Below, in pieces: positions 25,220 to 37,322 of a stretch of DNA of 64,000 nucleotides (positions within the stretch are counted from its first letter, which is position 1; each line of letters starts with the position of its first letter). Under the pieces are notes generated by a model. The model was not told the origin of the DNA. It saw nothing but the letters and a program-made list of their open reading frames with translations, and did no database searches. The position numbers and the translations under genes were made by a program. Origin of the DNA: Rhyzopertha dominica (taxonomy: Eukaryota > Arthropoda > Insecta > Coleoptera > Bostrichidae); contig QCXZ01000001.1 in the NCBI GenBank assembly GCA_025024175.1, positions 30,746,942-30,810,941 of the forward strand, given 5' to 3'.

Positions 25220-25590
25220 AAAAATTAATTACCGAACCGAAGCGCGCTCCGTCCGTTAACTTGATTCCGAATGCTCACGATGAAGAGCATCTGAATAATT
25301 CATGCGTTATAAACATCCCAGAATGCAATAAAAACCCGAGCCTAATGACGTTATGTAATCGATATAATTTCCATAAATTTCGCTAAACGGTGGCGTGCGT
25401 CAAAGCAGACGTCCATTAGCTCTGACACGGTTCCGTGATACCTGAGAGTTGCTCCTCGTTCAGGATAATGCGCGCTGGTAGCGTCTGCCGGGATAATTTG
25501 AACAATGATGTCTCGTGTGATTAATTAACGAGCTTATGGTTGGACTTGTTGCGATGATTACATGCATTCCCGAAGAGGAATTTTGTAACA
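25220..25590. promoter_or_regulatory. GC-richer island, possible enhancer
   Basis: TE-free and CpG-containing, with several homeodomain-type cores (TTAATTAC, GTGATTAATTAACG) in AT-rich surroundings about 9 kb upstream of the proposed sens promoter. Inference only. Confidence 0.2.
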
Positions 25591-27285
25591 AGGAACTTTC
25601 TTGTCAAACACAGTCCAGCGAGTGCTGTATAGAAGTGTGCAGACCAAATGTGGCTACAAAAATTTTGGACTAAATAATAGGAAATGCTAACCAAACATAT
25701 TTTCGTTCCAGAAACTCTTAAAGAAGCTCTATGACATTTCTAAAATGTTTTCTGATGTAAATCTAGCTCAAAATTCTATGTCTAAAAGAACTATTCAATA
25801 GAATCAGAAATTAAAGCCGTGGACTTTTGTTCGAATTTATTCTACAATATAATATACTGTCTGCCTATCTACTGTCTTGAGTTCAGCTCATGACGATGAA
25901 CATCCAGTCGAACAATATGCTCGCTGATCACTGAACATCAATGAGCACGATAGTACTGAAGGTTGCAGATCAAGTTACAGTCATGAAATTGATGGCTTTA
26001 TAAAGATACTCAAACAATTTACAGTTCAAGAATAGAACCGTACAAATGTAAGAAATAACAATAATTATTGGTATAGTAAGCTTGTGGTAACCTCTACACC
26101 CTTGCACTGTGGAAAAACTTCTTTCGGTTCATCATAGCACAATTCTTTAACAGACTTACTGCAGCCACAATCTCACAAATACGATACATAATCTAAAAGT
26201 TATACGAAACCGTGTCACCCCACAGCTCCGAAATGTGAGCTCTCTGCAACCTTAAAGTTGATTATTGCACAAAACACTAAAAAATATGTTGAAAATACAA
26301 ACTCTCACCCGTTTTCTAATATCAAAATATATCAAATAATTCAACAGTATATAGATGACAGGTATAAGTCAAAGCAATTGGGTATTTCAGTGAAGTAAAG
26401 TTACGGAATTCAATATAGTTTCGTTGTAACATATGCAAATAATTCCATATTTTGGTTAGTATAAAAAATGTATTTAAGTACGTGAATATTTAAGTTAAAG
26501 TTGAACTATTTTAAAACGCCCTACAAAGGATGAGGCGACTTAACTGAAAACGGAAATACGCAACAATGTTACTTGGCATTCCGTTGTGTCTGTCAAATCA
26601 CAGTCAGGCGTCAGGCAAGCTGATTGTAAACACACGTGGTTTTCTAAACGTTATCATCTTTGCCGGTGTTGGATTTGTTGTGTTTGTGTTTGATGATACT
26701 TAGTTAACGCAAGAACAACGAACGATAAACAAAAAAAAGACAAACACAACACATAAAAAACGCGTTTACAGATGATTCAGCTCAGCTATCACTGTGCTGT
26801 CAGTGGTCAGCTGTACACGATGTTGCTACTTACTTCGATTGTTCTTTATCCCTCTCTTTTCAACACGGTACAACCTGATTGTTCCGTCACAGCGGAGTTC
26901 CTTAATTTATATTAATTAATATCTCAAGTTCTAGGGGATATCGAAAGAAATTAAAAAAACACGCAGTCTTTTTTCAATTGGATCGTTCGGAATGTATAAT
27001 AAAAAGAAACCGCTGAAATACCCAATTGTTGTGTTCACTTTCCTGAGTGGCGGCAAACTGCCTTAATCGATAATTTCCATAAGTAGTGTCCTGGATGCAT
27101 GAATCATTTATAGAAACCCAGAACTATTTCGAGTAGATTATGAAGTTTGTCATAGAAGCGCACCTTTGTTTTGAAGTTGCCTATACTTTTAATTGTACAA
27201 CATGCAACTGCTCACTTTCAGTAATCCAGGTAAAAATTTTAGGGCTGCCACACTTCACTCGGCAGCGGAAGTTTACTGTAAACGT
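25591..27285. other. noncoding stretch, few candidate sites
   Basis: No exon. At 26594-26603 there is CAAATCACAG, close to the Gfi/Sens recognition core AAATCAC(A/T)G, and a CAGCTG E-box lies at 26808-26813. Either could occur by chance. Confidence 0.3.
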
Positions 27286-27289
27286 TATT

Positions 27290-27650
27290 CAACCTTGTTT
27301 TATGAATTTTTCCATCAGTTCCTCCCCTAGCGTCAAAGGAAATACCATACGGCAACAATTACGCATTCTACATGAAACAAACAGTCGTTTCGGCATATAA
27401 CGTGAAAGAAGCGGGCGTGCACGTGCAGGGCAAAACCGTTGAAGAGCCGAAGAAGACACCCGGCGGATTGGATTATCAAAAACACACATGACGCTCGTCG
27501 GAATCACTCACTGTGACCCGCCACCAGTCGACCCCCCGCCCATTACGTAAATTGTCAGCAGTTTACCCCCGCTTCACTTATCTGGATTGTCCGGGTTTTA
27601 ATCAAAATTAAACCTGAATAAATTATTCCGCAGCGTAATTGCGGGGACTG
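27290..27650. promoter_or_regulatory. GC-richer island, possible enhancer
   Basis: A TE-free, CpG-containing patch with homeodomain-like ATTAAA/TTAAT cores near its right end. Regulatory function is inference only. Confidence 0.2.
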
Positions 27651-30600
27651 CGTCGATTTGAATTAATAACCTTTTTTGGTTTATTTGTATTCGGGAATGA
27701 GGCGCCAGTACAAATTAAACGAGTTTTGGTACACGCGGCAATTAGTGTAGCGTATATGTTTCGAAAAAAAAGATGCGAAAACAACTCGTACTTCGGTAGC
27801 TTACGTTCTATTGTTAAAGATCTGTGTGTGACCCGGGATCCTCCTAGTAATTAATCTTTTTGACTGATTGACAAGTGCCTGACATAATTGTTTACAATAA
27901 ACAGTTTGTTGTGAAGGATGAGCTGATCTTATTTGTCTTATCTATATAACTAAAATTAGCTACAAGTCTATGACCACTATGAATTTAAGCAAGCAGTACG
28001 TAAATGGAGAATGAAGTAGGTTAATAACGATGAGGGCATATATTTCATTTATTTGTCGGGGCGAAATGGTCTGTTATTAGCCATAACATACCTATAGAAA
28101 GTTGACATCACATTCAGAGGGTTTGTTAAAATTATTACTGACAAAGTAAACTTTTGCAGTTAATAGTAAAAGTATTATTACACTTCAGAGGTTGCGCATG
28201 CAGTACTTTTATATTCATTTAGTTTACCCTTCTACGAAAGGTAGAAAAAAAGGTACGTTTCTATATTGTTACTATGTTAATCGGTGAGGTTGTGGTTACA
28301 AGTTAAAATTTGTGTGTTATGTGTAACATCTCGTTGATCTTTTACGCGAAAAATCGATACTTAACTATTCCGACTATTGAACTTAGCTACGCATTAAGCG
28401 ATACTTGGTTGATACTTGGCAAAGTAACTAGTAGGGTATTCGATTTGAAATTAGGAGCAGAATACGTTTACAAAGGTATTTGTATTTCTCAGATCAAATG
28501 GCAATAGAAAATGTTTGCAAGTCACTGCATGCGACCTGTAAAAATTTTGTGGGCATTTGTAGTAACGTCATTACATAGGATGAATTTTGGTTAATTCTAC
28601 TGGGAGTTTAATGTAAAGTATGATACAAAAATGACAGCTATCGGTTCTAAAAAAGACCACCAACCTTTAAAATTTTTATTTTCAGCAACCAAAGCTATTT
28701 GTAAAAGTACGTGTACGATTTCCATATTTGGCAATGCAATGCTGAAAGCAAAACTTCTAATCTCCGAAAAGAAATTTTGTTTTTAAATATCTTTATTTGC
28801 TACACTTATAGAAGCAATTTGTTATGTCGCTTGTATAATCAAGAGATGTGATCTCAATGCAATGGCAAAGTCCGGATTACTGTTGTTCGAGACTTTTAAA
28901 TGGTCGCCATGATTGGCAAACGTATATTTAAATGAGATGTTATATACATCCAGCTGAAAGTCACACTTTGTTAGTTTTTTAACAGTATTGATTGTAACCT
29001 TACACATAATTATGTAGCTACCTATATATCTTGCCTTCTTATACTTACTAAGACAGTAAATCTGTTTGGTATTACAGCCAAGTATTGTTCTAAATATTCG
29101 GAAGTACGATTGTATCTTCGATCACTCAAGATATTTTTATACCTAAGTAGAATAAATGTTTAAATCTTCAGCAGGGGTACAAAACCTACATAAATGAACC
29201 ATATTGTACACCTGCACCGCAACCGCAAATCTTTAAAGCAACTTAATCTACTTATCATGTATAAAATTGTGAGCCTGCATTAAAAATTGCCTGCTTTATA
29301 TCTATTTTTGGGCCATCCCGTAGAAATAAAAATCATGTTAAATAATGCGTAACTTAAAATAAGGATTGACAGGTCCTAGTAAATGCGTGCCTGAACTTTT
29401 ACAGAATTTATTCTAGACTTTTTGAGTTAACTTGTGTAACATAGGTACTAATGCTTTAGTTAGTTGGGTAACAGTTATAGTTATGTTATTGCGGTTATGT
29501 ACTACCTACTAGACGAGTAGGAATAAGTAATAGGTTTTTATTTAGGGTGTTATATACGGTAATATTATGGTACAGTCTGATGGATTTCTAACAATTCACG
29601 TCAGAACAANTAAAATATAATACAAGTAATTGAAGGAGAATGCAAATCTATTGCTCGTCAACCAATAAAATTTAATTTATGCAAAAACAAATTAAGGTTT
29701 GAAGTAATTTGAATACTTGGAACTATTTCCGTCTGGAAGGACGTTTACAGGTAACCACCAGGGATAATGTATTCAGCACGTAATGGCACCTTCCTAGTAA
29801 TACCCAGACTAAGTTTCTTGGTTTTATAGCCAGTTTGTATCTTGTATCCAAACAAAAACAAGAAATAATGTGGACAGTTTAATGGAAAATATAAGAAAGT
29901 CTGATAACTCAGTAGAGTCGGTGAAGTTAGATACCACTATCGATAAGATGTGGCATAATTTTGAAGCCCAACAAATTCAAAAAGCAGGTAAATATAACGT
30001 TTTAGGAAAACCATCTCTAATATAAATAAAACTAATATAATTCATTCCCTTCTCTTAAATGAAAAATTAAAATTACGCCCTATAGTCCGATATTATAATA
30101 ATTCAGATTATTTAGCAAGCACCTTATGCCCAGTATGTTTTATTACCTACTATGTGTTATGTCAGTAAAAAAGAACTCATCTGTAGAGAGGTATGAGGGT
30201 ACGACTCCGTGTAAAAACCATAGAAGGATGTTTACATAATATGTGAGAAGTCTAGTATGTGTGAATATGACATGAATCGCTTGAAACAATTGAGTTTCTA
30301 ATGGTGTGAAAGAAAGTAGGAGCTACTTATTTAGGCTTTTGCTTAATAATGATCGCCATAAGACTTTAAACAATGAGGTGGGTATGGTGTAGCAACGATG
30401 AACAATCCACAACACCCTTTTGAACACGAGCTAAAACTAAGGCCAGAAAACCTGGGACGACCAAAATATTTTGTAAAATTGATGCACACAAAAAAACACT
30501 AAATTGAATGCAAAAGCGCGCCTATATAGGCAGCGCATTTGTATAGCTGTACGTAAAGTAAACTTTTAATTGTTTATTCTGTAGATTGTGTTTTTTTTAC

Positions 30601-30865
30601 TGGACTTGTCACAGCAGTTAAAGATTATGGTTAAAAGTTCAGAAGTTTTCCGGAAAACTATGACTTCTTAAGGCAAAATCTGGAAAAAAAATCTCGTGCT
30701 TCTGGGATTGTGGGCGTTGCATACTGCATACTTACATTACAAACGGTGCTGTTTATTTTGTCCTATAATAAGTGATTAGAATACCAAAGGTGTGCGTATT
30801 TGGCAGAAATTATCCTAGGAAATCGCAACTCATATAGTAGCATAGCATTGTGGATCATGCAAAAG
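27651..30865. other. noncoding stretch with one exon-like fragment
   Basis: Mostly featureless. At 29882-29989 an ATG opens about 36 codons of protein-like text that end at a plausible donor (GCAG|GTAAAT). I do not recognise it, and no partner exon was found. Confidence 0.3.
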
Positions 30866-30869
30866 ATAA

Positions 30870-31620
30870 GAGCTGTGAAAGAAAAATTAAATCANTGATG
30901 AAAGTAACTAAAAACAGATTCCTTTCGGAGGATGATTCTGAAAATATTGTTTAACATTGCATTAACGTGTGTTAAAAATTCATTGCCTTTTCGAGGGCAG
31001 CCAGAGTTCACAAAGTCTATTCTTAATGATGACTCATACCTGGGAAATTTTTTATCAGTAGTACAGATACTTGGAAAAATTCCAGCAGGAACAACAAGGT
31101 ATTTGAGTCTTGGAACTCAAAATGAAATCATTGAGTGTTTAAGCAAACAAGTGTTGTAGGTGTCGTTAAAAAAGGTTTGTCACAAAAACAATGGACAGCT
31201 GCCCAGGCTCTTCTTCTGATTTGAAAAATCGCTCTGCTTTTGGCATAGTTTTTGAAAACAAATAAAACCTGATGATTTGGTATCGACTTAAATAAATATT
31301 ACGGCCATCAGAGATATGGAGGAGGAAGTGTTATGAGCGGCGTATACGTGTAGTTCACAAACAAATTAAGGACGTCCAGTCCAGTTCCTTTTTTTGTGTG
31401 AGTATTAATAGGCATGACATTCTTGTAAGTTTTACAGGGATATTAGAAGTAGTTCTCAAAAAGCTATCTCCAATTCATTGGACAGTAAGAGCGATTAAAT
31501 TTTGCTATTTGGACATTCTGAAGGCATTATGAAAAATTTGTTTAACAGGTTCAAGAAGGGATGAAAACAGGAAAAAATTTAGGTTTAATTTTACTTGCAT
31601 ACTGAAATTGATCGTAACGA
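30870..31620 (+). pseudogene. hAT-type (DUF4371 / ZMYM1-like) transposase relic
   Basis: The clearest part is 30932-31159. There, LPFRGQPE, then NFLSVVQIL, then TRYLSLGTQNEIIECLS follow the order GLPFRGH..GNFLELLELL..RYLSPEIQNELI of DUF4371-containing hAT-like proteins. The frame stops at 31157. Weaker traces of the later region continue to about 31600 in other frames. It is inactive. It lies about 3 kb upstream of the proposed sens promoter along with two other transposase relics. Confidence 0.65.
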
Positions 31621-32470
31621 GGCTTAAAACCCATTAGCAAAGGCAAAGGAGCAAAATTACTGACATGAGAGCACGATTATTTAATTTTAATTTTCAATTA
31701 GAGCGGTAGCGTGTGCCTAAAAAGCGTTTTGACGGATTAGCTAGAGGTCACCGGTTTAAAGATTCGGAAAACGTAGTTAAGGTTAATGTATATTATCACA
31801 CCCTTGAAGCGATGAAGTAGTGTCAGCGGACAGGGCATGATTGTGCCTTCGTACCTGCTATAATCCGGAGTCCTTGAAGGGTTTGTTAATCCGGAAGCAC
31901 GATTGGGTTGAAGGTAAACGAACTCGTAATACAGATAAGAATCGTATTTAAAATAGGTACTTTGTAAAGACCGACAAGATGTATACTGCGAATATGGTTT
32001 TGATTGTGTAAGCACTTTATTACGGTACGCCTGTAATCCCCCATAAATGTAATGACGTCCAGATGTTTAGAATACATCTATTTGAACATATTTACCTGTA
32101 ACCTACCTTTAATTATGTTCTAAGAAGATATTTATAAATAGCTTTAATTCCTGGAAATGCACCGGCAAACTTTTTGTATAATATATACCTGTGACCTAAT
32201 TAATCTTTCCTAATGCCTTCTCGTGCTGTGTCAAATTTAGAAACAATCATTTTCTTTTTGTGTGTCGACCAGTCGAGTTTTTGTATGTTTCCGTGTTTTT
32301 TTGTGTGTTGCCTGTTATTACTTGTATAATTTCTCAACAAAACAGTTTCTTTTAAGACTATACATTTTATCTGCGTAAGGAAGGTATGTTTTATGTTTTA
32401 AAATAGCAATACATTTTGGGAAAATACTACAAATTTAAATATTCTTATAGCACTTACTTATTATAAAAAT
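31621..32470. other. noncoding stretch between transposon relics
   Basis: No exon was recognised. It could include undefined ends of the flanking elements. Confidence 0.4.
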
Positions 32471-33465
32471 ATGGAGACCGTGGAATGGGGAGAATGTTTC
32501 CCCATAGAGGCTGCTGAAGAAGTCGAAATGGCGGAAGATATTTTTGACAATAATGTTGAAAATGATGTACCTACCCGAACTCAAATTGCATTAAACAGAA
32601 TCATAATCATTTATCACCTGAAGCTACACAAACGGTTTTGAATGTTTATGAATACATCAAAAATGCAGTGAAGACAGTGGGGCCATCGCAAAAACCAGTT
32701 AGTAGAATGACTAAAATTTCACAATCAACTATGACAATTATAGCTGTAATCGGAATTCAGGACAGAAAAGTGGGAAAAGACGTTGGTTCGTCGGGGGTTT
32801 TCAAAAATAATTTTGTATTGAGAATTGCAGAATTACACAAGAAAATTAAAACTATGCTAAAAATTAATGTCTGTAAGGAAGGTTTACGTAATTTTTAGAA
32901 AAATGGAGTTTCATCATAAGAAAATTAATAAATGTCAAGTGCTTATGGAATCTCCACGAATTTCGGAATGGCAAGTAAATTACTTAAACACTTAAACCAA
33001 ATTAAAAAAAATTCTAGACGAAGATAAACCAATCATATATGTCGACGAAACTTGGTACGACATTATTACTATTAACTAATTAATATTAATCATTCTACAT
33101 GCGGGATCTAAAACCGTATCGGTGGAAGATGCATTATTTCTATTTGTTAAAATTATGAATGACGCAAATGTAGATTACCATGAATGTATGACGGCTAAAG
33201 TTTTTTTTTAATTGGTTTGAGGAATCTTACACAAAAAAGCAGCTCTTCGAGGTTTTTAAGACACAAGGTTTTGACAAAACATTCCCAGTTAATACTTTGG
33301 CTAAAGAGCATGGACACACAGTTTTACGACTACATATTTAATCCAAATAAATGATTTGGCACGAATTTTATATAAGGGTCATGTAAGCAGGCAAAATACT
33401 ACACCAATAATTCAACTTGCCAACGCCGAAACAATGATGACAGCGACTCTTTTTTTAAGTGACTA
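32471..33465 (+). pseudogene. IS630/Tc1-like (DDE_3) transposase relic
   Basis: An ATG at 32471 begins an acidic head. After a frameshift near 32610 comes LSPEATQTVLNVYEYIK with GPSQKPVSR, a helix-turn-helix-type region. PIIYVDETWYD (about 33031) holds the first catalytic Asp. HAGSKTVSVEDALFLF and DYHECM.AKVF follow (33100-33210). HGHTVLRL (about 33310) then matches HTVLRLPPYH.DLNPIE, with IWHEF next. The segment carrying the second Asp is missing or unrecognisable, and several stops interrupt. An AT-rich tail with AATAAATAG follows near 33500. Inactive. Confidence 0.8.
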
Positions 33466-33799
33466 AGATCTAATTTTAAAAATGTAAAAATATTACTTTT
33501 TGAAAAATAAATAGTATAAGCTTTGTTATTTCATTTTGTATTTATTTATTCCTCAAATTTCAATATAACGGTTGAAAGATTTCAAGTAGGTACTACAACC
33601 GCTTAGCAGGCAAATAGGTTTACAGCGGTCTGGGGTTGAGTGTCGTAAAAATTAGGGAAAGTTAAATAGAGCATTACGTTGTATTAGCAGAATATTTCTG
33701 GCCCCATAATACCTAAAAATATTTTGTAAGGTAATATTTAAACAAGAGTACTAGGTAGGGATAGTTATCAACATTTTGGGTCATTAGTTCGTTTTTTGT

Positions 33800-34236
33800 T
33801 TTGTGAAGATGGAGAAGATATTCAGTATGCCCTATAAGATCGCCTGATTTAAACCCTCTAGATTTTTTATTTTATATTTGAAAACATTAGTCTATGGTAC
33901 TAGATAATGTAAACAGCATTAAAGAGCTGCAGCTACGAATTAATAAAGAATGCTAACAACTCCGAGCGAATGAGGTGGTTTTAAAAAGAGTTCAAGTATC
34001 TTTTAAAGATGTTGTGCCTGCTGGAAAAAGAAAGAAGGATACTTTGAACATCTTACGTAACTTTATATTTTGTTTTTGCTAGAAATTTCGTTTGTTTGTA
34101 CATAATAAATAAGTAATAAATAACTGCAAAAGAGAAAGCTCCATATCTCCGAAACTATTAATTTGCGGACCCATGTTTATTAAGACTTTGCTACTTGTTT
34201 TAGTCTATAATACTAGTATACTCTTTTTTGACACCC
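33800..34236 (+). pseudogene. Tc1/mariner-like transposase 3' relic
   Basis: RSPDLNPLDFLF (about 33838-33874), then SMVLDNVNSIKELQLRIN, then ANEVVLKRVQVSF, follow the C-terminal order of the FQQDGAPPH-type transposases also seen at 14.2-14.7 kb. The 5' two-thirds is missing. Downstream sequence ends in TTTTTTGACACCCTG, a plausible terminal inverted repeat edge near 34236. Confidence 0.7.
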
Positions 34237-34329
34237 TGCTGTCATACGATTTTGCTAGCTCACCAGGTGCTTTGTTTTTACCACACAACCGATTCCCATC
34301 AAATCAAGTAGCAACCTTCTCCTGCTCAC

Positions 34330-34660
34330 CCATCCCTGACAGATTAATCGCCGGACACCCGATTAAAACAATTACGCCGCCAACCAAAGCCCGTCCGCGG
34401 GGATCTAATAGACCCGGGGACGCTCCAATAGCGAAGCGCGTCGCCGGCGAACGACGCCTTCCGTCCAATCGGCGAGAGGCGCAGGTGCGAAAAGGCCGGA
34501 CGAGAAGCGGCGCACGTGCTGCTCGTTACCTGATTCACCTTACCTGGTAGGGATGCACCGCGGAAGATATACAGGACATGTGATAGCCCGACGAGGCCAG
34601 TCAGGTGCTGAAAACGTGCTGGGGAGTGCATTCACGCTATAGGGTTGAATCGTATTACGT
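34330..34660 (+). promoter_or_regulatory. sens: GC-rich island upstream of proposed sens promoter
   Basis: This is the strongest GC and CpG concentration in the window (34340-34560). It contains several E-box sequences: CAGGTG near 34472 and 34601, and CACGTG near 34514. A 125-codon open frame across it is a composition artefact. Its position directly upstream of a TATA box and a spliceable noncoding exon suggests a proximal promoter. That is inference. Confidence 0.35.
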
Positions 34661-34670
34661 AAAGGGGGCT

Positions 34671-34678
34671 TATAAAGG
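34671..34678 (+). promoter_or_regulatory. sens: TATA box, proposed sens promoter
   Basis: TATAAAGG sits at the edge of the GC-rich island, about 30 bp upstream of the start of the proposed exon. No initiator match is convincing enough to fix the start site. Confidence 0.4.
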
Positions 34679-34700
34679 GCTGGAGGAGAGAATTCTGATG

Positions 34701-34801
34701 GAGTGATGTGATGGGATTTGAGGAAGTGCGTGGTGTGGGTCTCGGACATTGAAGACAGAAGTGATTGAGACTGTAACTTCGCTGTAGTAGCTGAAATTCA
34801 G
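34701..34801 (+). other. sens: proposed noncoding exon 1 of sens
   Basis: The start is estimated about 30 bp downstream of the TATA box. The end is the donor CAG|GTATGT at 34802. Its ATGs open only very short frames (for example ATG-GAG-TGA), so it would be 5' UTR. That fits translation starting at 45100 in the next exon. Splicing over about 10.3 kb to 45099 is an inference from order and signals only. Confidence 0.35.
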
Positions 34802-35110
34802 GTATGTGAAACTAAATTAGATTAGGTATCAATACGATGTAAGGAAACCTGGGGTGAATTTTTTTTAGCTGAAACCACATTACATATAAGGCAAATCTTT
34901 TTCAGTATATAGGTAGAACCCTCCCCAAACACAAAATCACAACATTTTTTCTGAGGAAATGTATCATTTTCATTTTGCTGACTTTAGAAAAACTGAAACC
35001 AGTTACATGAAAACATGTTTTTGTTTCACATTCTAGGCACTTTTCTAAACATAAATACACAAAAAACTTCTTGCGGATATAGGTATGTCATTTTGATTTT
35101 TGATAAAATA

Positions 35111-35164
35111 TTGTAAGATAAAATGCTTTCGGAAAGATCGCTGTCCGAAAACATATTATCTTAC
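35111..35164. repeat. short perfect-loop hairpin, family copy 1
   Basis: Arms of about 21 bp (GTAAGATAAAATGCTTTCGGA against the complement of TCCGAAAACATATTATCTTAC) flank a 10-nt loop AAGATCGCTG. Homology to 44530-44598 continues outward through ATTATGGACG and TTCACCCTCGTAAA. Confidence 0.75.
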
Positions 35165-35683
35165 ATTATGGACGCTGAAATCATTCACCCTCGTAAAATA
35201 TTGTAAACTTTATAATAACTAAAATTAGTTGTGCAGATATTTTATTTCACTTTATATCGTAAACACCTAAACACCATTCTGAATATACGTATACAAAAAT
35301 AAGTTTGCGAGAACACATCCCAAACTAACCCAAATTAAAAACTAATTTTGGCGAAACCCGATTGAAAATAATATAAAGAACTTAAAAATTGAGTTTAATC
35401 CTCTTTCCGCGGAGATGCCTGCATTGAAGTAAAAGCACTGGTAACCATCTGTTTTGATATACATATAAGTCATTCTAAAAAGTACAACATTTTATCGATA
35501 CACAAAAATGACATATTTCTGCAAAAATCTGTTGCATCCTTATATTTAGAAGAGGGTCTAGAATGCAAAACCAAAACATATTCTCATGTAACTGGTTTAA
35601 GTTATTCTACAGTCCGCACAAAATATGTTTAGGAAGGATTCCAAATACAACATAAACAAACAATTCCTGCATATAACGCATAT

Positions 35684-36134
35684 AATTGGGGGTAACTACC
35701 CTTTTTGCAAATTTTTATTTTTTTGTCGTTTGTGATTAGTAGTACAACTGCGAGTATTATTCGCTCTTATAAATTTTCGGTGTAGCAAACTGTTTAGAAG
35801 CTATTAGCAAAAAAGCGTCACTTAAAGAAAACGGTTTTTCCTAAACATCTCCGAATACATTTTATATATTCAAAAAATGACAATAGGAATTAAAATTTCT
35901 CACAAAAAGTGTTAGAAAATTTATTCAAAATTTTGACATTTTCGAAATAAAAAAACCTATTTTGGACCCTGCTGGTACGATTTTTTTTAAATTTTGGGAT
36001 TATGTAGAAAATCAAATTTCTGTACAAAGCACACTCTTGTAATTTTTTTGTTAAGTTAATAATTTTCGAGTTATTTGGAAAATATTATTATATTGGAAAA
36101 AATTTAAAATTTATATATTTTTTCTAATATCACG
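35684..36134 (-). repeat. 460-bp dispersed repeat, copy B
   Basis: The inverted partner of 14905-15364, with the same GGGTAGTTACCCCC edge and shared blocks (for example GTTTAGAAGC, AAAGCGTCACTTAAAG, CTATTTTGGACCCTGC). Confidence 0.8.
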
Positions 36135-37147
36135 TATCAAACTAAAATAAAAAGTAGATAATAAATGTACAAAATGAAAGTCATAACGCCGGTACGTTGA
36201 TATGCATGTCCGATCAAAAATTCCAGGAGAATCTTGAATAACCCTAAACACCAAAACTTTTAATTGCTCCCAAGTAGATAAATCTATAGGATTCATTTAT
36301 TAATTAATAATAATTAGTTGGTCTTCTGGCACCTAAAGAAACATCAACCAGAAATATTGCGTGCTCTTCTCTTATAAAGTGGTTGCCCTATCTAATCTAT
36401 GCAGAAAACATGTAGGGCAGTTAAATGATTCTCAATAATTCCAACCCACAAAATTAAATAAAATTGTTCTTGGAGAAAAGCTTCAACTTTAGCATGTTAG
36501 TTTACTTCAGCTCACATGTGGTTTCTGTGATATAAAAAATATCTTCGTTCTTGAATAAGTCTAATTATTTCTGGCATGCATTTATATTATATTAATCATT
36601 TCTTAATGAGAGTACACCTCGTTCTTGATAAATTTACACAAAAAGGTTCTCGAAACGTTAGGTGTATTAGCTTATATATGGCTATACAGAATGTCAACGT
36701 GACATCCACCTACTATGCCTGAATTAGATTACTCTATGTTAATCATGCTATTATAAATAAAGTGTTTGATCTGTAATATTTGATTTTATGAAAAACATAA
36801 GGGACCTTTTTTGTTTATATGATGAATTGTTAAATGATAAAGTAGAAATAAGAAATGTTACGTATGAAACGAGTCTTACACCTTTCTCTAAACCTTACAA
36901 GAGTACGCTTACTGAGTACCTTTTCTATAAAAGAAAATATCTACTTAATTTCATTTCTGTCACTTTTTTGGAATGACAGAAAAAATAAAAACTGCTTGAT
37001 TGGCTCCATCTGTAAGGGACTGTATCTACACATATGAGATAGCTATCTTATTTTTAAACAGGAAATCGCCCCAAAACTCTTTCCTGATTATTTATTTACT
37101 TCCCGTATTTGTTGGCTGCTAAGCAATGATCTACGGTTTTAGTAGAA

Positions 37148-37322
37148 GAGTTGTTGTCCTGATTCGGGTCTAAAGGCCATCGTCGGTTGGAATTGCTATT
37201 AGTCAGCACGCAGCACCGGAGATGGAAGGACCTCGGAAGAAGCTTGCCACTCGTGCTAGCGAAACCTTAGGAAGCAATTCCAACCGACGACAGCCTTTAG
37301 ACCCGAATCAGGACAACAGCTC
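37148..37322. repeat. 50-bp-arm inverted repeat (hairpin), young
   Basis: Arms at 37148-37197 and 37273-37322 match at about 47 of 50 positions around a 75-bp loop. The sequence starts GAG(T/C)TGTTGTCCTGATTCGGG and ends GTCGGTTGGAATTGCT. The low divergence suggests recent origin, gene conversion or selection on the stem. The right arm can be read as an open frame that ends TAA just after the arm, so it may derive from the 3' end of a retroelement ORF; this is unverified. Confidence 0.8.

Noticed and set aside
34173..34550. 125-codon open frame with Arg/Pro-rich end
   Set aside because: It coincides with the GC-rich island, has no known motif, and its composition follows CpG content; more likely promoter-proximal DNA.
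37148..37322. CRISPR-like repeat-spacer unit
   Set aside because: The two units are inverted, not direct, and there are only two; eukaryotic context.
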